Positions 7,727 to 16,575 of a stretch of 64,000 bases of DNA are shown piece by piece. Source of the DNA: Burkholderia sp. Ax-1719 (GTDB lineage: Bacteria; Pseudomonadota; Gammaproteobacteria; Burkholderiales; Burkholderiaceae); the NCBI RefSeq assembly GCF_011753055.1, contig NZ_VWWJ01000034.1:1-64000 (forward strand), read 5' to 3'. Under the pieces are notes generated by a model that ran no database searches, was not told where the DNA came from, and worked only from the letters and a program-made list of their open reading frames with translations. Numbering within the stretch: the first letter of the stretch is position 1; the number at the start of each line of letters is the position of its first letter. The position numbers and the translations under genes are program-made.

Positions 7727-8938
7727 TCACTCCCAGGTCAGCGCACCGCCCGTCTGATACTCGATCACGCGCGTTTCGAAGAAGTTGCGTTCCTTCTTCA
7801 GGTCGATCATTTCGCTCATCCACGGGAACGGGTTTTCTTCGTTCGGGTACAGCGCGTCGAGGCCGATCTGCTGGCAGCGACGGTTGCAGATGAAGCGCAG
7901 ATAGCTCTTGAACATCGACGCGTTCAGACCCAGCACGCCACGCGGCATGGTGTCTTCGGCGTAACGGTATTCGAGCTCGACCGCTTGCTTGAACAGTTCG
8001 GTGATTTCCGCGCGGAACGCCGGGGTCCACAGCTGCGGATTTTCGAGCTTGATCTGGTTGATCAGGTCGATGCCGAAATTGCAGTGCATCGACTCGTCGC
8101 GCAGGATGTACTGATACTGCTCAGCGGCGCCCGTCATCTTGTTCTGGCGGCCGAGTGCGAGGATCTGCGTGAAGCCCACATAGAAGAACAGGCCTTCCAT
8201 GATGCAGGCGAACACGATCAGCGACTTGAGCAGCGTCTGGTCGGCTTCGAGCGTGCCGGTCTTGAACGAGGGGTCCGTGAGCGTCGTGATGAACGGGATC
8301 AGGAACTCGTCCTTGTCGCGGATCGACTTGACCTCGTGGTACGCGTTGAAGATCTCGCTTTCGTCCAGACCGAGCGATTCAACGATGTACTGGTACGCGT
8401 GCGTGTGGATCGCCTCTTCGAATGCCTGGCGCAGCAGGAACTGGCGGCATTCGGGCGCCGTGATGTGCCGGTAGGTACCGAGCACGATGTTATTGGCCGC
8501 GAGAGAGTCGGCGGTCACGAAGAAGCCGAGGTTGCGCTTCACGATGCGGCGCTCGTCCTCGGTCAGACCATTCGGGTCTTTCCACAGGGCGATGTCGCGC
8601 GACATGTTCACTTCCTGCGGCATCCAGTGATTCGCACAACCGGCCAGGTACTTTTCCCAGGCCCACTTGTACTTGAACGGGACCAACTGATTGACGTCGG
8701 TCTGACCGTTGATGATGCGCTTGTCGGCGACATTCACGCGGCCTTCGGTCGAGACCGGCGCCTGCGGCGGCGGAGCGACTGCGAAGTCGGCGGCGAAGAT
8801 GTTTTGCGCCGAAGAGGACTGAGGAGCGGAGTGCATGCCCGGAGCAGAGACAGCCTGTCCCGCGAGGTTGCGCATTGCGTTTTGCTGCGCACCGCTCGAC
8901 GGAGTTACGGCCGTGTTCTCGTCATCCCAGTTGAGCAT
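7727..8938 (-). CDS. nrdB: class Ia ribonucleotide reductase small (beta, radical) subunit
   Basis: NrdB carries the diiron-tyrosyl radical cofactor that drives reduction of ribonucleoside diphosphates by NrdA. The 403-residue product has E175, H178 and Y182 in EAIHTHAYQYI, the same spacing as E. coli E115/H118/Y122, so the radical tyrosine is present. Other ligand regions are MEGLFFYVGFTQI and DESMHCNFGIDLI, and the C-terminal tail for NrdA docking ends GGALTWE. The start MLNWDDENTAV at 8938 is used; an in-frame ATG 12 nt upstream (MVTF...) is possible. It lies downstream of nrdA on the same strand but across an unusually long 0.7-kb gap. Confidence 0.95.
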   Translation of the reverse strand: MLNWDDENTAVTPSSGAQQNAMRNLAGQAVSAPGMHSAPQSSSAQNIFAADFAVAPPPQAPVSTEGRVNVADKRIINGQTDVNQLVPFKYKWAWEKYLAGCANHWMPQEVNMSRDIALWKDPNGLTEDERRIVKRNLGFFVTADSLAANNIVLGTYRHITAPECRQFLLRQAFEEAIHTHAYQYIVESLGLDESEIFNAYHEVKSIRDKDEFLIPFITTLTDPSFKTGTLEADQTLLKSLIVFACIMEGLFFYVGFTQILALGRQNKMTGAAEQYQYILRDESMHCNFGIDLINQIKLENPQLWTPAFRAEITELFKQAVELEYRYAEDTMPRGVLGLNASMFKSYLRFICNRRCQQIGLDALYPNEENPFPWMSEMIDLKKERNFFETRVIEYQTGGALTWE

Positions 8939-9637
8939 AAATGTCACCATCAATTTAGAACGGTTTGTACCATCTTTTCGTGAGCGGTAAAAGGGTTCGC
9001 ACACGAAAAAACCTGTTTTCGATTCGCGTTGCGACCTCGATACAACACTTTGTTATCGCATTGTCTCGATCGACTCGCGTGAACAGCGCGCAAGCTTCGC
9101 TTCTGCGTCGCTCGAGCGTCACTGTCATGACGCGTATCGTGGTCTTCGCGCAATCGTGAACGCAGATGAAAGAGGCTTCGTTTCGCGAGTGATTCACCTG
9201 GAGCTTCACTCACCGGCTGCGATCGTTTTACCGATCATGGCCTCGCTGTCTTTCGCTACGTTCGTCACGCGTCTGGCGTTGCTGCGAAATCCTGTCGATC
9301 GCGTTGTCTCGCTGCGCATTTCGCGTCGCATCTCGCATGTCCCGCGCGGCACATCCCGACTCTCATCACACACTGTAGTCACTCGCTCGCAAAAAACCCC
9401 AGGGATTCCTGAAGCCTCTTGTTCGCGGTGGTTCGCAATGCGCGTGCCGCGTCGCGTGTTGCACGTCGGCACTTCGTCGGGAGAGACAGGCGGCGCGCCT
9501 TGCGCGCACCGCCCTTCAAACGCTACGACTATCTACTATTGTTGACTACGGGTTACTGCTGTACTGCTCGCGGTCCTGCGTCATGCGCGCAGTGTTGCAC
9601 TGCGCGCTGCCGCTTTGTGGCGAGCGGATCACCAGAT
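8939..9637. other. 0.7-kb nrdA-nrdB gap with no supported gene
   Basis: Base use here differs from the flanking genes: many TCGC/GCGT/TTGTCTCG words and no sustained codon pattern. A plus-strand frame at 9156-9545 encodes an Arg/Ser/Val-rich peptide with no recognisable fold or good ribosome-binding site. Two hairpins lie near the nrdA end (9490-9514 and 9585-9607). I did not find a clear promoter for nrdB. Confidence 0.6.
9585..9607 (-). repeat. perfect 10-bp inverted repeat just after nrdA
   Basis: GCGCGCAGTG and CACTGCGCGC pair perfectly over a 3-nt loop, 30 nt beyond the nrdA stop. No U-tract follows on either strand. It may mark an mRNA 3' end or a processing point between nrdA and nrdB. 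A second hairpin (GGCGG/CCGCC extended by CGCGC/GCGCG) lies at 9490-9514. Confidence 0.6.
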
Positions 9638-12616
9638 TTACTGGCAAGCCTCGCACTCTTCGAAGCCGTCGTCGCCCGGACGCATCATGCACACCGGACC
9701 TTCCGCTTCCGGTGCGGCCTCGGCTGCCTGCTCGGGAGCCGAGTGCATCACCGTCGAACCACCGTTGCTCGCTGCGCCACCCGATGCGCCACCGAAAGCG
9801 CCACCTGCTGCGCCGCCGTTCGAGCCGCCCGTCGGCACCGCGTTGAGCGCGCCGTGAGCGACCGTCGATTTTTCGACGTGCGTTGCCGCCATCGTGCGCA
9901 GGTAGTACGTGGTCTTCAGGCCGCGCACCCATGCGAGCTTGTAGATCTCGTCGAGCTTCTTGCCCGATGCGCCCGCCATGAAGATGTTCAGCGACTGCGC
10001 CTGGTCGATCCACTTCTGACGGCGCGAGGCCGCTTCGACGAGCCACGTCGGATCGACTTCGAACGCCGTGGCGTACACCGCGCGCAGATCGGCCGGCACA
10101 CGGTCGATGCGCGAGAGCATGCCGTCGAAGTACTTCAGGTCGGCGACCATGACTTCGTCCCACAGGCCGCGCGACTTCAGATCGCGAACGAGGTAGTCGT
10201 TCACCACCGTGAATTCGCCCGAGAGGTTCGACTTCACGTAGAGGTTCTGGAACGTCGGCTCGATACACGGCGACACGCCGATGATGTTCGAGATGGTCGC
10301 GGTCGGTGCGATCGCGATGCAGTTCGAGTTACGCATGCCGTGCGCGGCAATGCGCTCGCGCAGCGAGGTCCAGTCCATCGTCTCGCTCGTGTCGACTTCG
10401 ACGTAACCGCCGCGAGCCTCTTCGAGCAGCTTGAGCGTGTCCTGCGGGAGGATGCCGCGATCCCACAGCGAGCCGCGGTAGGTCGAGTAACGGCCGCGCT
10501 CGGCTGCCAGTTCCGTCGACGCCCAGTAAGCGTAGTAGCAGACCGCTTCCATCGAACGATCGGCGAACTCAACCGCTTCTTGCGAAGCAAACGGCGTGCG
10601 CAGAACGTGCAGGCAGTCCTGGAAGCCCATGATGCCCATGCCGACCGGACGGTGCTTCAGGTTCGAGTTACGCGCCTTCGCCACTGCGTAGTAGTTGATG
10701 TCGATCACGTTGTCGAGCATGCGCATCGCCACGCCGATGGTGCGCTTGAGCTTCTCGTGGTCGAGTGCGAACGTGCCGTCGGCCTGTTCGATCATGTGCG
10801 CGACGAGGTTCACCGAACCCAGGTTACACACGGCGATTTCCGTGTCGCTGGTGTTCAGCGTGATTTCCGTGCACAGGTTCGACGAGTGGACGACGCCCAC
10901 GTGCTGCTGCGGCGAGCGCACGTTGCACGGATCCTTGAACGTGATCCACGGGTGGCCCGTTTCGAACAGCATGCCCAGCATCTTGCGCCACAGTTGCGCG
11001 GCCGGCAGCTTCTTGAACAGCTTGATCTCGCCGCGCGCAGCCTTCTCTTCGTAAGCGACGTAAGCCTTTTCGAAATCGGCGCCGAACAGGTCGTGCAGAT
11101 CCGGGCAGGTCGACGGCGAGAACAGCGTCCAGTCGCCGCCTTCCATCACGCGCTTCATGAACAGGTCGGGAATCCAGTTCGCCGTGTTCATGTCGTGCGT
11201 ACGGCGACGGTCATCGCCCGTGTTCTTGCGCAGCTCGAGGAATTCTTCGATGTCCAGGTGCCACGTTTCCAGGTACGCGCAGACCGCGCCCTTGCGCTTG
11301 CCGCCCTGGTTGACCGCGACGGCCGTGTCGTTGACGACCTTCAGGAACGGCACCACGCCTTGCGACTTGCCGTTCGTGCCCTTGATGTGCGAACCGAGTG
11401 CACGCACGCGCGTCCAGTCGTTGCCCAGACCGCCAGCAAACTTCGACAGCAGTGCGTTGTCCTTCAGTGCTTCGTAGATGCCGTCGAGATCGTCGGCCAC
11501 CGTCGTGAGGTAGCACGACGACAGCTGCGAGCGGTGCGTACCCGAGTTGAACAGCGTGGGCGTGGACGACATGAAGTCGAACGACGACAGCACGTTGTAG
11601 AACTCGATCGCGCGCGCTTCGCGGTCGATTTCGTTGAGCGACAGGCCCATCGCGACGCGCATGAAGAATGCCTGCGGCATTTCGATGCGCGTGCCGCCGA
11701 CGTGCAGGAAGTAGCGGTCATACAGCGTCTGCAGGCCGAGGTAGCCAAACTGCAGGTCGCGGCCGGCGTCGAGCGCATTGCCCAGACGCTTGAGGTCGAA
11801 CTGTTGCAGCTTGTCGTCGAGCAGGCCGGCTTCGACGCCGCGCTTGATGAACTGCGGGAAGTATTCAGCGTAGCGCCAGCCCATGTCGGCTTGCGTGACT
11901 TCTTCTTCCAGAATTTCGCGACGGATCGTGTGCAGCAGGATGCGCGACGTGACCTGGCTGTACGCCGGGTCCTTTTCGATCATCGTGCGTGCAGCCAGGA
12001 TCGCCGAGTCATAGACCTGCGACATCGGCACGCCGTCGTACAGGTTCTTGACCGTTTCAGCGACGATCGGGTCGGCGCTCACGGCGTCGCCCAGACCTTC
12101 GGTTGCCGACACGATCAGCGCGTGCAGCGCGTTCATGTCGAGCGGGCGCGTGACGCCGTTGTCGGTCACGTTGATGCCAGGCGCTGCTGCCGCTTCGGGC
12201 GCATGCGTGCGTTCCTGGCTGCGCTTCTCGCGATACAGCACGTAGGCGCGCGCAACGTTGTGCTCGCCGCCGCGCATCAGCGCGAGTTCGACCTGATCCT
12301 GGATGTCTTCGATGTGGAACGTGCCGCCGTTCGGACGGCTGCGCACCAGTGCGCGCACGACGTTCTGCGTGAGTTGCTCGACGAGTTCGCGAACGCGCGC
12401 CGAAGCCGCACCCTGCCCGCCGTTGACGGCCAGGAATGCCTTGGTCATGGCGAGCGCGATCTTCGACGGCTCGAAGCCCACAACGCTGCCGTTACGGCGG
12501 ATCACCTTATGGTCGGCGAACTGCGTCGCGCCGGTCTGGCCGTCCTGCGGCTGACCACCCAGCTGCGCGGCGGGCGCGCCTTCATACCGGGTCGAGACGT
12601 TATCGGTCGTTTGCAT
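9638..12616 (-). CDS. nrdA: class Ia ribonucleotide reductase large (alpha, catalytic) subunit
   Basis: NrdA reduces ribonucleoside diphosphates to deoxyribonucleotides with the NrdB radical. The 992-residue product is far longer than the 761-residue E. coli protein. An N-terminal ATP-cone (VIRRNGSVVGFEPSKIALAM) is followed by a second, degenerate-looking cone before the catalytic barrel, as in Pseudomonas-type NrdA. Catalytic motifs include SSCYLTTVADD, NLCTEITLN (Cys with flanking Asn and Glu) and AVCNLGS. The C-terminal redox pair is C988 and C991 in CEACQ. The ATG at 12616 has AGGAG eight bases upstream and is preferred to a TTG six bases further out. Probable NrdR control is described at 12921-12984. 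Confidence 0.96.
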   Translation of the reverse strand: MQTTDNVSTRYEGAPAAQLGGQPQDGQTGATQFADHKVIRRNGSVVGFEPSKIALAMTKAFLAVNGGQGAASARVRELVEQLTQNVVRALVRSRPNGGTFHIEDIQDQVELALMRGGEHNVARAYVLYREKRSQERTHAPEAAAAPGINVTDNGVTRPLDMNALHALIVSATEGLGDAVSADPIVAETVKNLYDGVPMSQVYDSAILAARTMIEKDPAYSQVTSRILLHTIRREILEEEVTQADMGWRYAEYFPQFIKRGVEAGLLDDKLQQFDLKRLGNALDAGRDLQFGYLGLQTLYDRYFLHVGGTRIEMPQAFFMRVAMGLSLNEIDREARAIEFYNVLSSFDFMSSTPTLFNSGTHRSQLSSCYLTTVADDLDGIYEALKDNALLSKFAGGLGNDWTRVRALGSHIKGTNGKSQGVVPFLKVVNDTAVAVNQGGKRKGAVCAYLETWHLDIEEFLELRKNTGDDRRRTHDMNTANWIPDLFMKRVMEGGDWTLFSPSTCPDLHDLFGADFEKAYVAYEEKAARGEIKLFKKLPAAQLWRKMLGMLFETGHPWITFKDPCNVRSPQQHVGVVHSSNLCTEITLNTSDTEIAVCNLGSVNLVAHMIEQADGTFALDHEKLKRTIGVAMRMLDNVIDINYYAVAKARNSNLKHRPVGMGIMGFQDCLHVLRTPFASQEAVEFADRSMEAVCYYAYWASTELAAERGRYSTYRGSLWDRGILPQDTLKLLEEARGGYVEVDTSETMDWTSLRERIAAHGMRNSNCIAIAPTATISNIIGVSPCIEPTFQNLYVKSNLSGEFTVVNDYLVRDLKSRGLWDEVMVADLKYFDGMLSRIDRVPADLRAVYATAFEVDPTWLVEAASRRQKWIDQAQSLNIFMAGASGKKLDEIYKLAWVRGLKTTYYLRTMAATHVEKSTVAHGALNAVPTGGSNGGAAGGAFGGASGGAASNGGSTVMHSAPEQAAEAAPEAEGPVCMMRPGDDGFEECEACQ

Positions 12617-12882
12617 GTGCAAAGCTCCTGGTCCTGGAAATGTGCGAAGGGAATTCGCGAATTAATACGGATGCCGCGCCCCCGTGTGCGCGGACGATTG
12701 GGGGAGATGGGGGGTCAGCCTGGCGAGGCTGCCGGATGCGGCAAGGCAGATGAACCACGTAACGTTTCGGTTTGCATCGTGGATGCCGCGATCATGGCTG
12801 TACCCTTTTCTCTCGATATCAGCCGGTGCGCCGACCTTCTGGCCGACTGCACCGCACAATTTTTCCTATGCCGCTAATGCGC

Positions 12883-12914
12883 GCGGCGCCATGCTCGACC
12901 GAGCGGGGCGCCGC
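12883..12914 (-). other. stem-loop in the nrdA leader
   Basis: GCGGCGCC/GGCGCCGC (8 bp), a 2x2 internal loop, then GCTC/GAGC with a 4-nt loop. It starts about 35 nt after the predicted transcription start and just downstream of the NrdR-like boxes. No U-run follows, so it is not a standard terminator. Confidence 0.6.
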
Positions 12915-12920
12915 AGAACA

Positions 12921-12936
12921 ACACAACATATGGTGT
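12921..12936. promoter_or_regulatory. NrdR box 1 (downstream box) of nrdA
   Basis: ACACAACATATGGTGT matches 13 of 16 positions of the palindromic NrdR consensus ACACTATATATAGTGT. Its centre is 31 bp from that of the second box, the three-helical-turn spacing known for NrdR pairs. NrdR is the ATP/dATP-sensing repressor of ribonucleotide reductase genes. Confidence 0.8.
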
Positions 12937-12951
12937 AAAGCCGTGCTTCGG

Positions 12952-12967
12952 GTACGAAGTATAGTGG
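12952..12967. promoter_or_regulatory. NrdR box 2 (overlaps the -10) of nrdA
   Basis: The plus strand GTACGAAGTATAGTGG matches 11 of 16 consensus positions. The conserved half is GTATAGTGG. It overlaps the predicted -10 hexamer, so NrdR binding would block RNA polymerase. Confidence 0.7.
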
Positions 12968-12984
12968 AAGCGTCGAACAGTCAA
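12958..12984 (-). promoter_or_regulatory. sigma70-like promoter of nrdA
   Basis: On the minus strand TTGACT (12979-12984) is followed after 15 nt, or TTTGAC after 16 nt, by TATACT (12958-12963). The -10 lies inside NrdR-like box 2. The short spacer is a mild weakness. Confidence 0.65.
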
Positions 12985-13172
12985 AGAAGAAAATACGAAG
13001 AAAATTTAGGCCTGGAGTCTTGACAGGGCGTGAAGCCCAGACGGCGCGGGCATTTGCGCGCGATGCCCGTTTCCATGCGTCGAAAAAGCCCATACGCCCC
13101 GCTACGGTTAGTGCGGCAGAGGGCCTTCTGTTTAGTTGCGCTTCACTGCGTCAAGACGTCGCTGACGACGCT

Positions 13173-13790
13173 TCACGCACCATCGCGCGGATAAAGATAG
13201 GGAAAGAACACATCGCCCAATTGCGTCTCTTGCTGCAAACGCGCCCAGTCGAAGTGCGGCCCCGGATCGGTCTTGCGACCCGGCGCGATATCCGAGTGCC
13301 CCGCCAGCGAGTCGATCGGATAGTGCGCGCACAGCGCCCGCACGAGGGGCGCGAGTGTCGCATATTGCGCGGCTTCGAAGGGCTTCGTATCGCTGCCTTC
13401 GAGTTCGATGCCGATCGAAAAATCGTTGCAACGCTCGCGTCCGAAGAAGCTCGACAGCCCCGCGTGCCAGGCGCGCTCGTCGCAGGAGACGAACTGTTCG
13501 AGCGTACCGTCGCGGTGGATCACGAAATGCGCCGACACGCGCACGCCGCGCAGATGCGTATCGAAGTACGGATGCGCGTCGCAATCGAGGCGATTGAGGA
13601 ACAGGTCGGCGATTTCCGGACCGCCGAAGGTATCGGGCGGCAAGCTGATGTTGTGCACGACGATGAGCGTCGGCACCGCGCCATCGGGACGTGCTTCGAA
13701 ATTCGGTGACGGCAGACGCTGCGCGGGAGCAACCCACCCCTGCGCATCGACCGCGTACGCAGGCGTATCCGGTGCTACGGCATGACTCAT
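13173..13790 (-). CDS. ampD: 1,6-anhydro-N-acetylmuramyl-L-alanine amidase
   Basis: AmpD is the cytoplasmic zinc amidase that removes the peptide from anhydro-muropeptides during wall recycling; its loss commonly derepresses AmpC beta-lactamase. The 205-residue product has an amidase_2 fold with the expected zinc ligands H46 (in VVHNIS), H165 and D175 (GHSDIAPGRKTDPG); the 10-residue H-to-D spacing matches the family. There is no signal peptide, so it is AmpD rather than a periplasmic AmiD. The start ATG overlaps the stop of the upstream small membrane-protein gene by 4 bases. Confidence 0.95.
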   Translation of the reverse strand: MSHAVAPDTPAYAVDAQGWVAPAQRLPSPNFEARPDGAVPTLIVVHNISLPPDTFGGPEIADLFLNRLDCDAHPYFDTHLRGVRVSAHFVIHRDGTLEQFVSCDERAWHAGLSSFFGRERCNDFSIGIELEGSDTKPFEAAQYATLAPLVRALCAHYPIDSLAGHSDIAPGRKTDPGPHFDWARLQQETQLGDVFFPYLYPRDGA

Positions 13791-14125
13791 CGCGCGGGAC
13801 GATCCTGGGTGGTCTTGCGCGCATCGTAAGCGCGCGCGTGCGCGGCGCTACAGAAGTGCTGCGCGCCCACGCTCACCGATTCGCTGCGCGGCGCGTGCAC
13901 TCCGCACTCGGCGCAACGCACCATCGGCTCGGCGAGTGCGTTGCCGCTCGTGCCAGCGTTCGCGTCATTCGCACCGCCATTCGCACCGCCATTCGCGCGC
14001 CACGCGCCCTGCCCCTGCTGACGCGGATCCGCGCCGGGACGCGCTTGCGGCTGCGCGCGGCGCAGCGTTTTGACGAACCACTGCCCGACGAAGAACAGCA
14101 GGATCAGGAGAAGAATCTGTCGCAT
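13787..14125 (-). CDS. PP0621-like small membrane protein with C-terminal Cys motif
   Basis: The 112-residue product has an N-terminal transmembrane segment (QILLLILLFFVGQWFV), a Gln/Pro/Gly/Ala-rich linker with an ANGG repeat, and a C-terminal CAEC plus CSAAHARAY motif that could bind a metal. This matches the PP0621 family of proteobacterial unknowns. No function is established. It sits between the YpjD-like gene and ampD and overlaps ampD by 4 bases, so the pair is probably cotranslated. Confidence 0.8.
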   Translation of the reverse strand: MRQILLLILLFFVGQWFVKTLRRAQPQARPGADPRQQGQGAWRANGGANGGANDANAGTSGNALAEPMVRCAECGVHAPRSESVSVGAQHFCSAAHARAYDARKTTQDRPAR

Positions 14126-14160
14126 GAGATTAAGCGGAAATCAGACGATGAAGGCGCGCA

Positions 14161-15108
14161 TCAGACCACGGGACGATGCAGCAGCACTTCGAACACAAAG
14201 CGGCTGCCGACATACGCCAGCAGCAGCGCGACAAACGACGCGATCACCCAGCGCAGCGCCGAGCGGCCACGCCAGCCCGAAATCTTGCGCGCCGTGAGCA
14301 GCGTGCCGAACATCAGCCAAGAGAGGATCGCGAACACCGTCTTGTGATCGAGCGAAAGCGGACGATCGATCAACTGCTCGCTGAACACGATGCCCGTCAC
14401 CAGCGTGGCGGTGAGCAGCACGAAGCCCGCGCCGATCAGACGGAACAGCAGCTTTTCCATCGTCAGCAGCGGTGGCAGCGTTTCGATCCAGTTCGACAGC
14501 CAGCCGCCGCCCTTGTTGCCGGCGTTGCGCTGGAAGCCCGCGCCCTTGAGCGCATGCAGACGGCGCTCGACGGCAAGCATCAGCACGGCGTGCAGCGCGG
14601 CGATGGCGAACAGACCATAGGCCACGTTGGCGATCACGAAGTGCAGCTTGAAGAGCGGCGCGGCCGCATACGGCAGCACGCGCACGCCGCCAAACACGAG
14701 CGGCAGAATCGACGCGATAGCCGCGAGCGGAAGCAGCAGCAGGCGCAGGCCGTCGAGCGAAAAGAAAAAGCTCTCGATCCAGTAGATCACCGCGCCAAGC
14801 CAGAACATCGCCGACAACGCGAAGGCGAAGCCGAAGATCATCTCGTTGGCGGGGAAGATCGTCATGTGCAGCAGCAGGCCGTGCGCCGCAAGCGCGACGA
14901 ACAGCAGCGCACGCGAAAGCATGCCGAAGCTGCGCGCACGCGAGGCTTCGGCGCCCGCGCCAGCAGGGCCCGCGAGACCGACCGCCAGCGGCACCGGCGG
15001 CACGCTGCCAAAGAGCGGCTCGACGCTGGCGCGGCGCAATGCGCGCCAGTCGGCTGCGCACAGACCGCCGTACAAGAGTACGGTGAGGGCATACAGTACA
15101 ATATCCAT
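14161..15108 (-). CDS. YpjD-like / CcsA-domain inner membrane protein
   Basis: The 315-residue product is mostly hydrophobic, with about eight predicted membrane segments, and matches the cytochrome-c-assembly (CcsA/HemX-like) superfamily as in E. coli YpjD. Candidate conserved histidines and Trp lie in LLHMTIFPANE and GAVIYWIESF. YpjD genes are often divergent from or next to ffh, as here. The role is unproven; CcsA proteins handle haem, but a haem role for YpjD is only inference. It precedes the small membrane protein gene by 35 nt. Confidence 0.85.
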   Translation of the reverse strand: MDIVLYALTVLLYGGLCAADWRALRRASVEPLFGSVPPVPLAVGLAGPAGAGAEASRARSFGMLSRALLFVALAAHGLLLHMTIFPANEMIFGFAFALSAMFWLGAVIYWIESFFFSLDGLRLLLLPLAAIASILPLVFGGVRVLPYAAAPLFKLHFVIANVAYGLFAIAALHAVLMLAVERRLHALKGAGFQRNAGNKGGGWLSNWIETLPPLLTMEKLLFRLIGAGFVLLTATLVTGIVFSEQLIDRPLSLDHKTVFAILSWLMFGTLLTARKISGWRGRSALRWVIASFVALLLAYVGSRFVFEVLLHRPVV

Positions 15109-15207
15109 GTTCGAAGTTTACTATAGGCCCCCTGGCCGCGCGGGATCGCGACGAAACGCGCCGCTCTCCCGCTCCACGCACCGGGCCGCACTGCTCACCG
15201 CCTCCCC

Positions 15208-16575
15208 ATGCTCGACAATCTCACTCAACGGATGGCGCGCGTCGTCAAGACGCTGCGCGGCGAAGCCCGGCTGACCGAAGCCAATACGCAGGAAATGCTG
15301 CGCGAGGTCCGTCTCGCGCTGCTCGAAGCGGACGTGGCGCTGCCCGTCGTGCGCGAATTCATCGCCAAGGTCAAGGAAAAGGCGCTGGGCGAAGAAGTCA
15401 TCAGCAGCCTCTCGCCGGGCCAGGCGCTCGTCGGCGTGGTGCAACGCGAGCTGACCGCCGTGATCGGCGGCGACTACGAAGGCAAGGCCGTCGAGCTGAA
15501 CCTCGCTGTCACGCCGCCCGCCGTCATCCTCATGGCCGGTCTGCAGGGCGCGGGTAAGACCACCACGGTCGGCAAGCTGGCCAAGCTCCTGCGCGAAAAG
15601 TACAAGAAGAAGGTCCTGACCGTTTCCTGTGACGTCTACCGCCCTGCCGCTATCGCGCAGTTGAAGACGGTGACGGAACAGGTCGGTGCCGACTTCTTCC
15701 CGTCGCAGCCCGACCAGAAGCCGGTCGATATCGCCGCCGCCGCCGTGGACTGGGCCAAGCGCCATTACCACGACGTGCTGCTCGTCGACACGGCCGGCCG
15801 CCTCGGTATCGACGAGGCGATGATGAACGAAATCACCGCGCTGCACGCCTCGCTCAAGCCGGCGGAAACGCTGTTCGTGGTCGACGCCATGCTCGGTCAG
15901 GACGCGGTCAACACGGCCAAGGCGTTCAACGACGCCCTGCCGCTCACCGGCGTCGTGCTCACCAAGCTCGACGGCGACTCCCGCGGCGGCGCGGCGCTCT
16001 CCGTGCGCCACATCACCGGCAAGCCGATCAAGTTCGTCGGCGTGGCGGAAAAGCTCGACGGTCTGGAAGTGTTCCACCCGGACCGCATGGCCAATCGTAT
16101 TCTCGGCATGGGCGACATTCTCGCCCTCGTCGAAGAAGCGCAGCGCGGCGTGGACGTTCAAGCCGCCCAGAAGCTCGCCGACAAGGTCAAGAAAGGCGGC
16201 GACTTCGACCTCAACGATTTCCGCGCGCAGCTCACGCAGATGAAGAGCATGGGCGGCCTCTCGTCGCTCATGGACAAGCTGCCCGCGCAGTTCCAGCAGG
16301 CTGCCTCGGGCGCCAACATGGGCCAGGCCGAAAAGCAGATGCGCCGCATGGAAGGCATCATCAATTCGATGACCGCCCAGGAGCGCGCCAAGCCCGATCT
16401 CATCAAGGCCACGCGCAAGCGCCGCATTGCGGCGGGCGCGGGCGTGCAGGTGCAGGAAGTGAACCGTCTGCTCAACCAGTACGACCAGATGCGCACCATG
16501 ATGAAGAAGCTCAAGGGCGGCAATCTGCAGAAGATGATGCGCGGCATGAAGGGCATGATGCCCGGCATGCGTTGA
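15208..16575 (+). CDS. ffh: signal recognition particle GTPase Ffh
   Basis: Ffh binds 4.5S RNA and signal sequences of nascent membrane proteins and delivers them to FtsY. The 455-residue product has the N domain, the GTPase with P-loop GLQGAGKTTT at about residue 111, DVYRPAAIAQL, DTAGR and TKLDGDSRGG, and a methionine-rich M domain ending MKGMMPGMR. Spacing and length match the family. It is transcribed divergently from the YpjD-like gene. A short GC-rich hairpin without a U-tract follows the stop near 16605. Confidence 0.97.
   Translation: MLDNLTQRMARVVKTLRGEARLTEANTQEMLREVRLALLEADVALPVVREFIAKVKEKALGEEVISSLSPGQALVGVVQRELTAVIGGDYEGKAVELNLAVTPPAVILMAGLQGAGKTTTVGKLAKLLREKYKKKVLTVSCDVYRPAAIAQLKTVTEQVGADFFPSQPDQKPVDIAAAAVDWAKRHYHDVLLVDTAGRLGIDEAMMNEITALHASLKPAETLFVVDAMLGQDAVNTAKAFNDALPLTGVVLTKLDGDSRGGAALSVRHITGKPIKFVGVAEKLDGLEVFHPDRMANRILGMGDILALVEEAQRGVDVQAAQKLADKVKKGGDFDLNDFRAQLTQMKSMGGLSSLMDKLPAQFQQAASGANMGQAEKQMRRMEGIINSMTAQERAKPDLIKATRKRRIAAGAGVQVQEVNRLLNQYDQMRTMMKKLKGGNLQKMMRGMKGMMPGMR

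Larger units (their letters stand above)
12617..13172. promoter_or_regulatory. nrdA leader and promoter region
   Basis: This 556-nt gap between ampD and nrdA, both on the minus strand, contains the predicted nrdA promoter, a pair of NrdR-like boxes and a stable leader hairpin. The predicted transcript starts near 12950, giving a leader of roughly 330 nt. A 65-codon minus-strand frame at 12662-12859 lies inside the leader but has no supporting features. Confidence 0.6.

Noticed and set aside
9156..9545. 129-codon + strand frame between nrdA and nrdB
   Set aside because: Arg/Ser-rich with no fold or ribosome-binding site, although the surrounding gap is unusual.
12662..12859. 65-codon minus-strand frame in the nrdA leader
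   Set aside because: A leader peptide is possible in principle, but there is no ribosome-binding site or coding pattern to support it.
9419..12877. 1152-codon open frame on the + strand
   Set aside because: It lies antisense to nrdA. It is Arg/His/Val-rich with no recognisable domains. Such long shadows arise from GC-rich codon use in the real gene.
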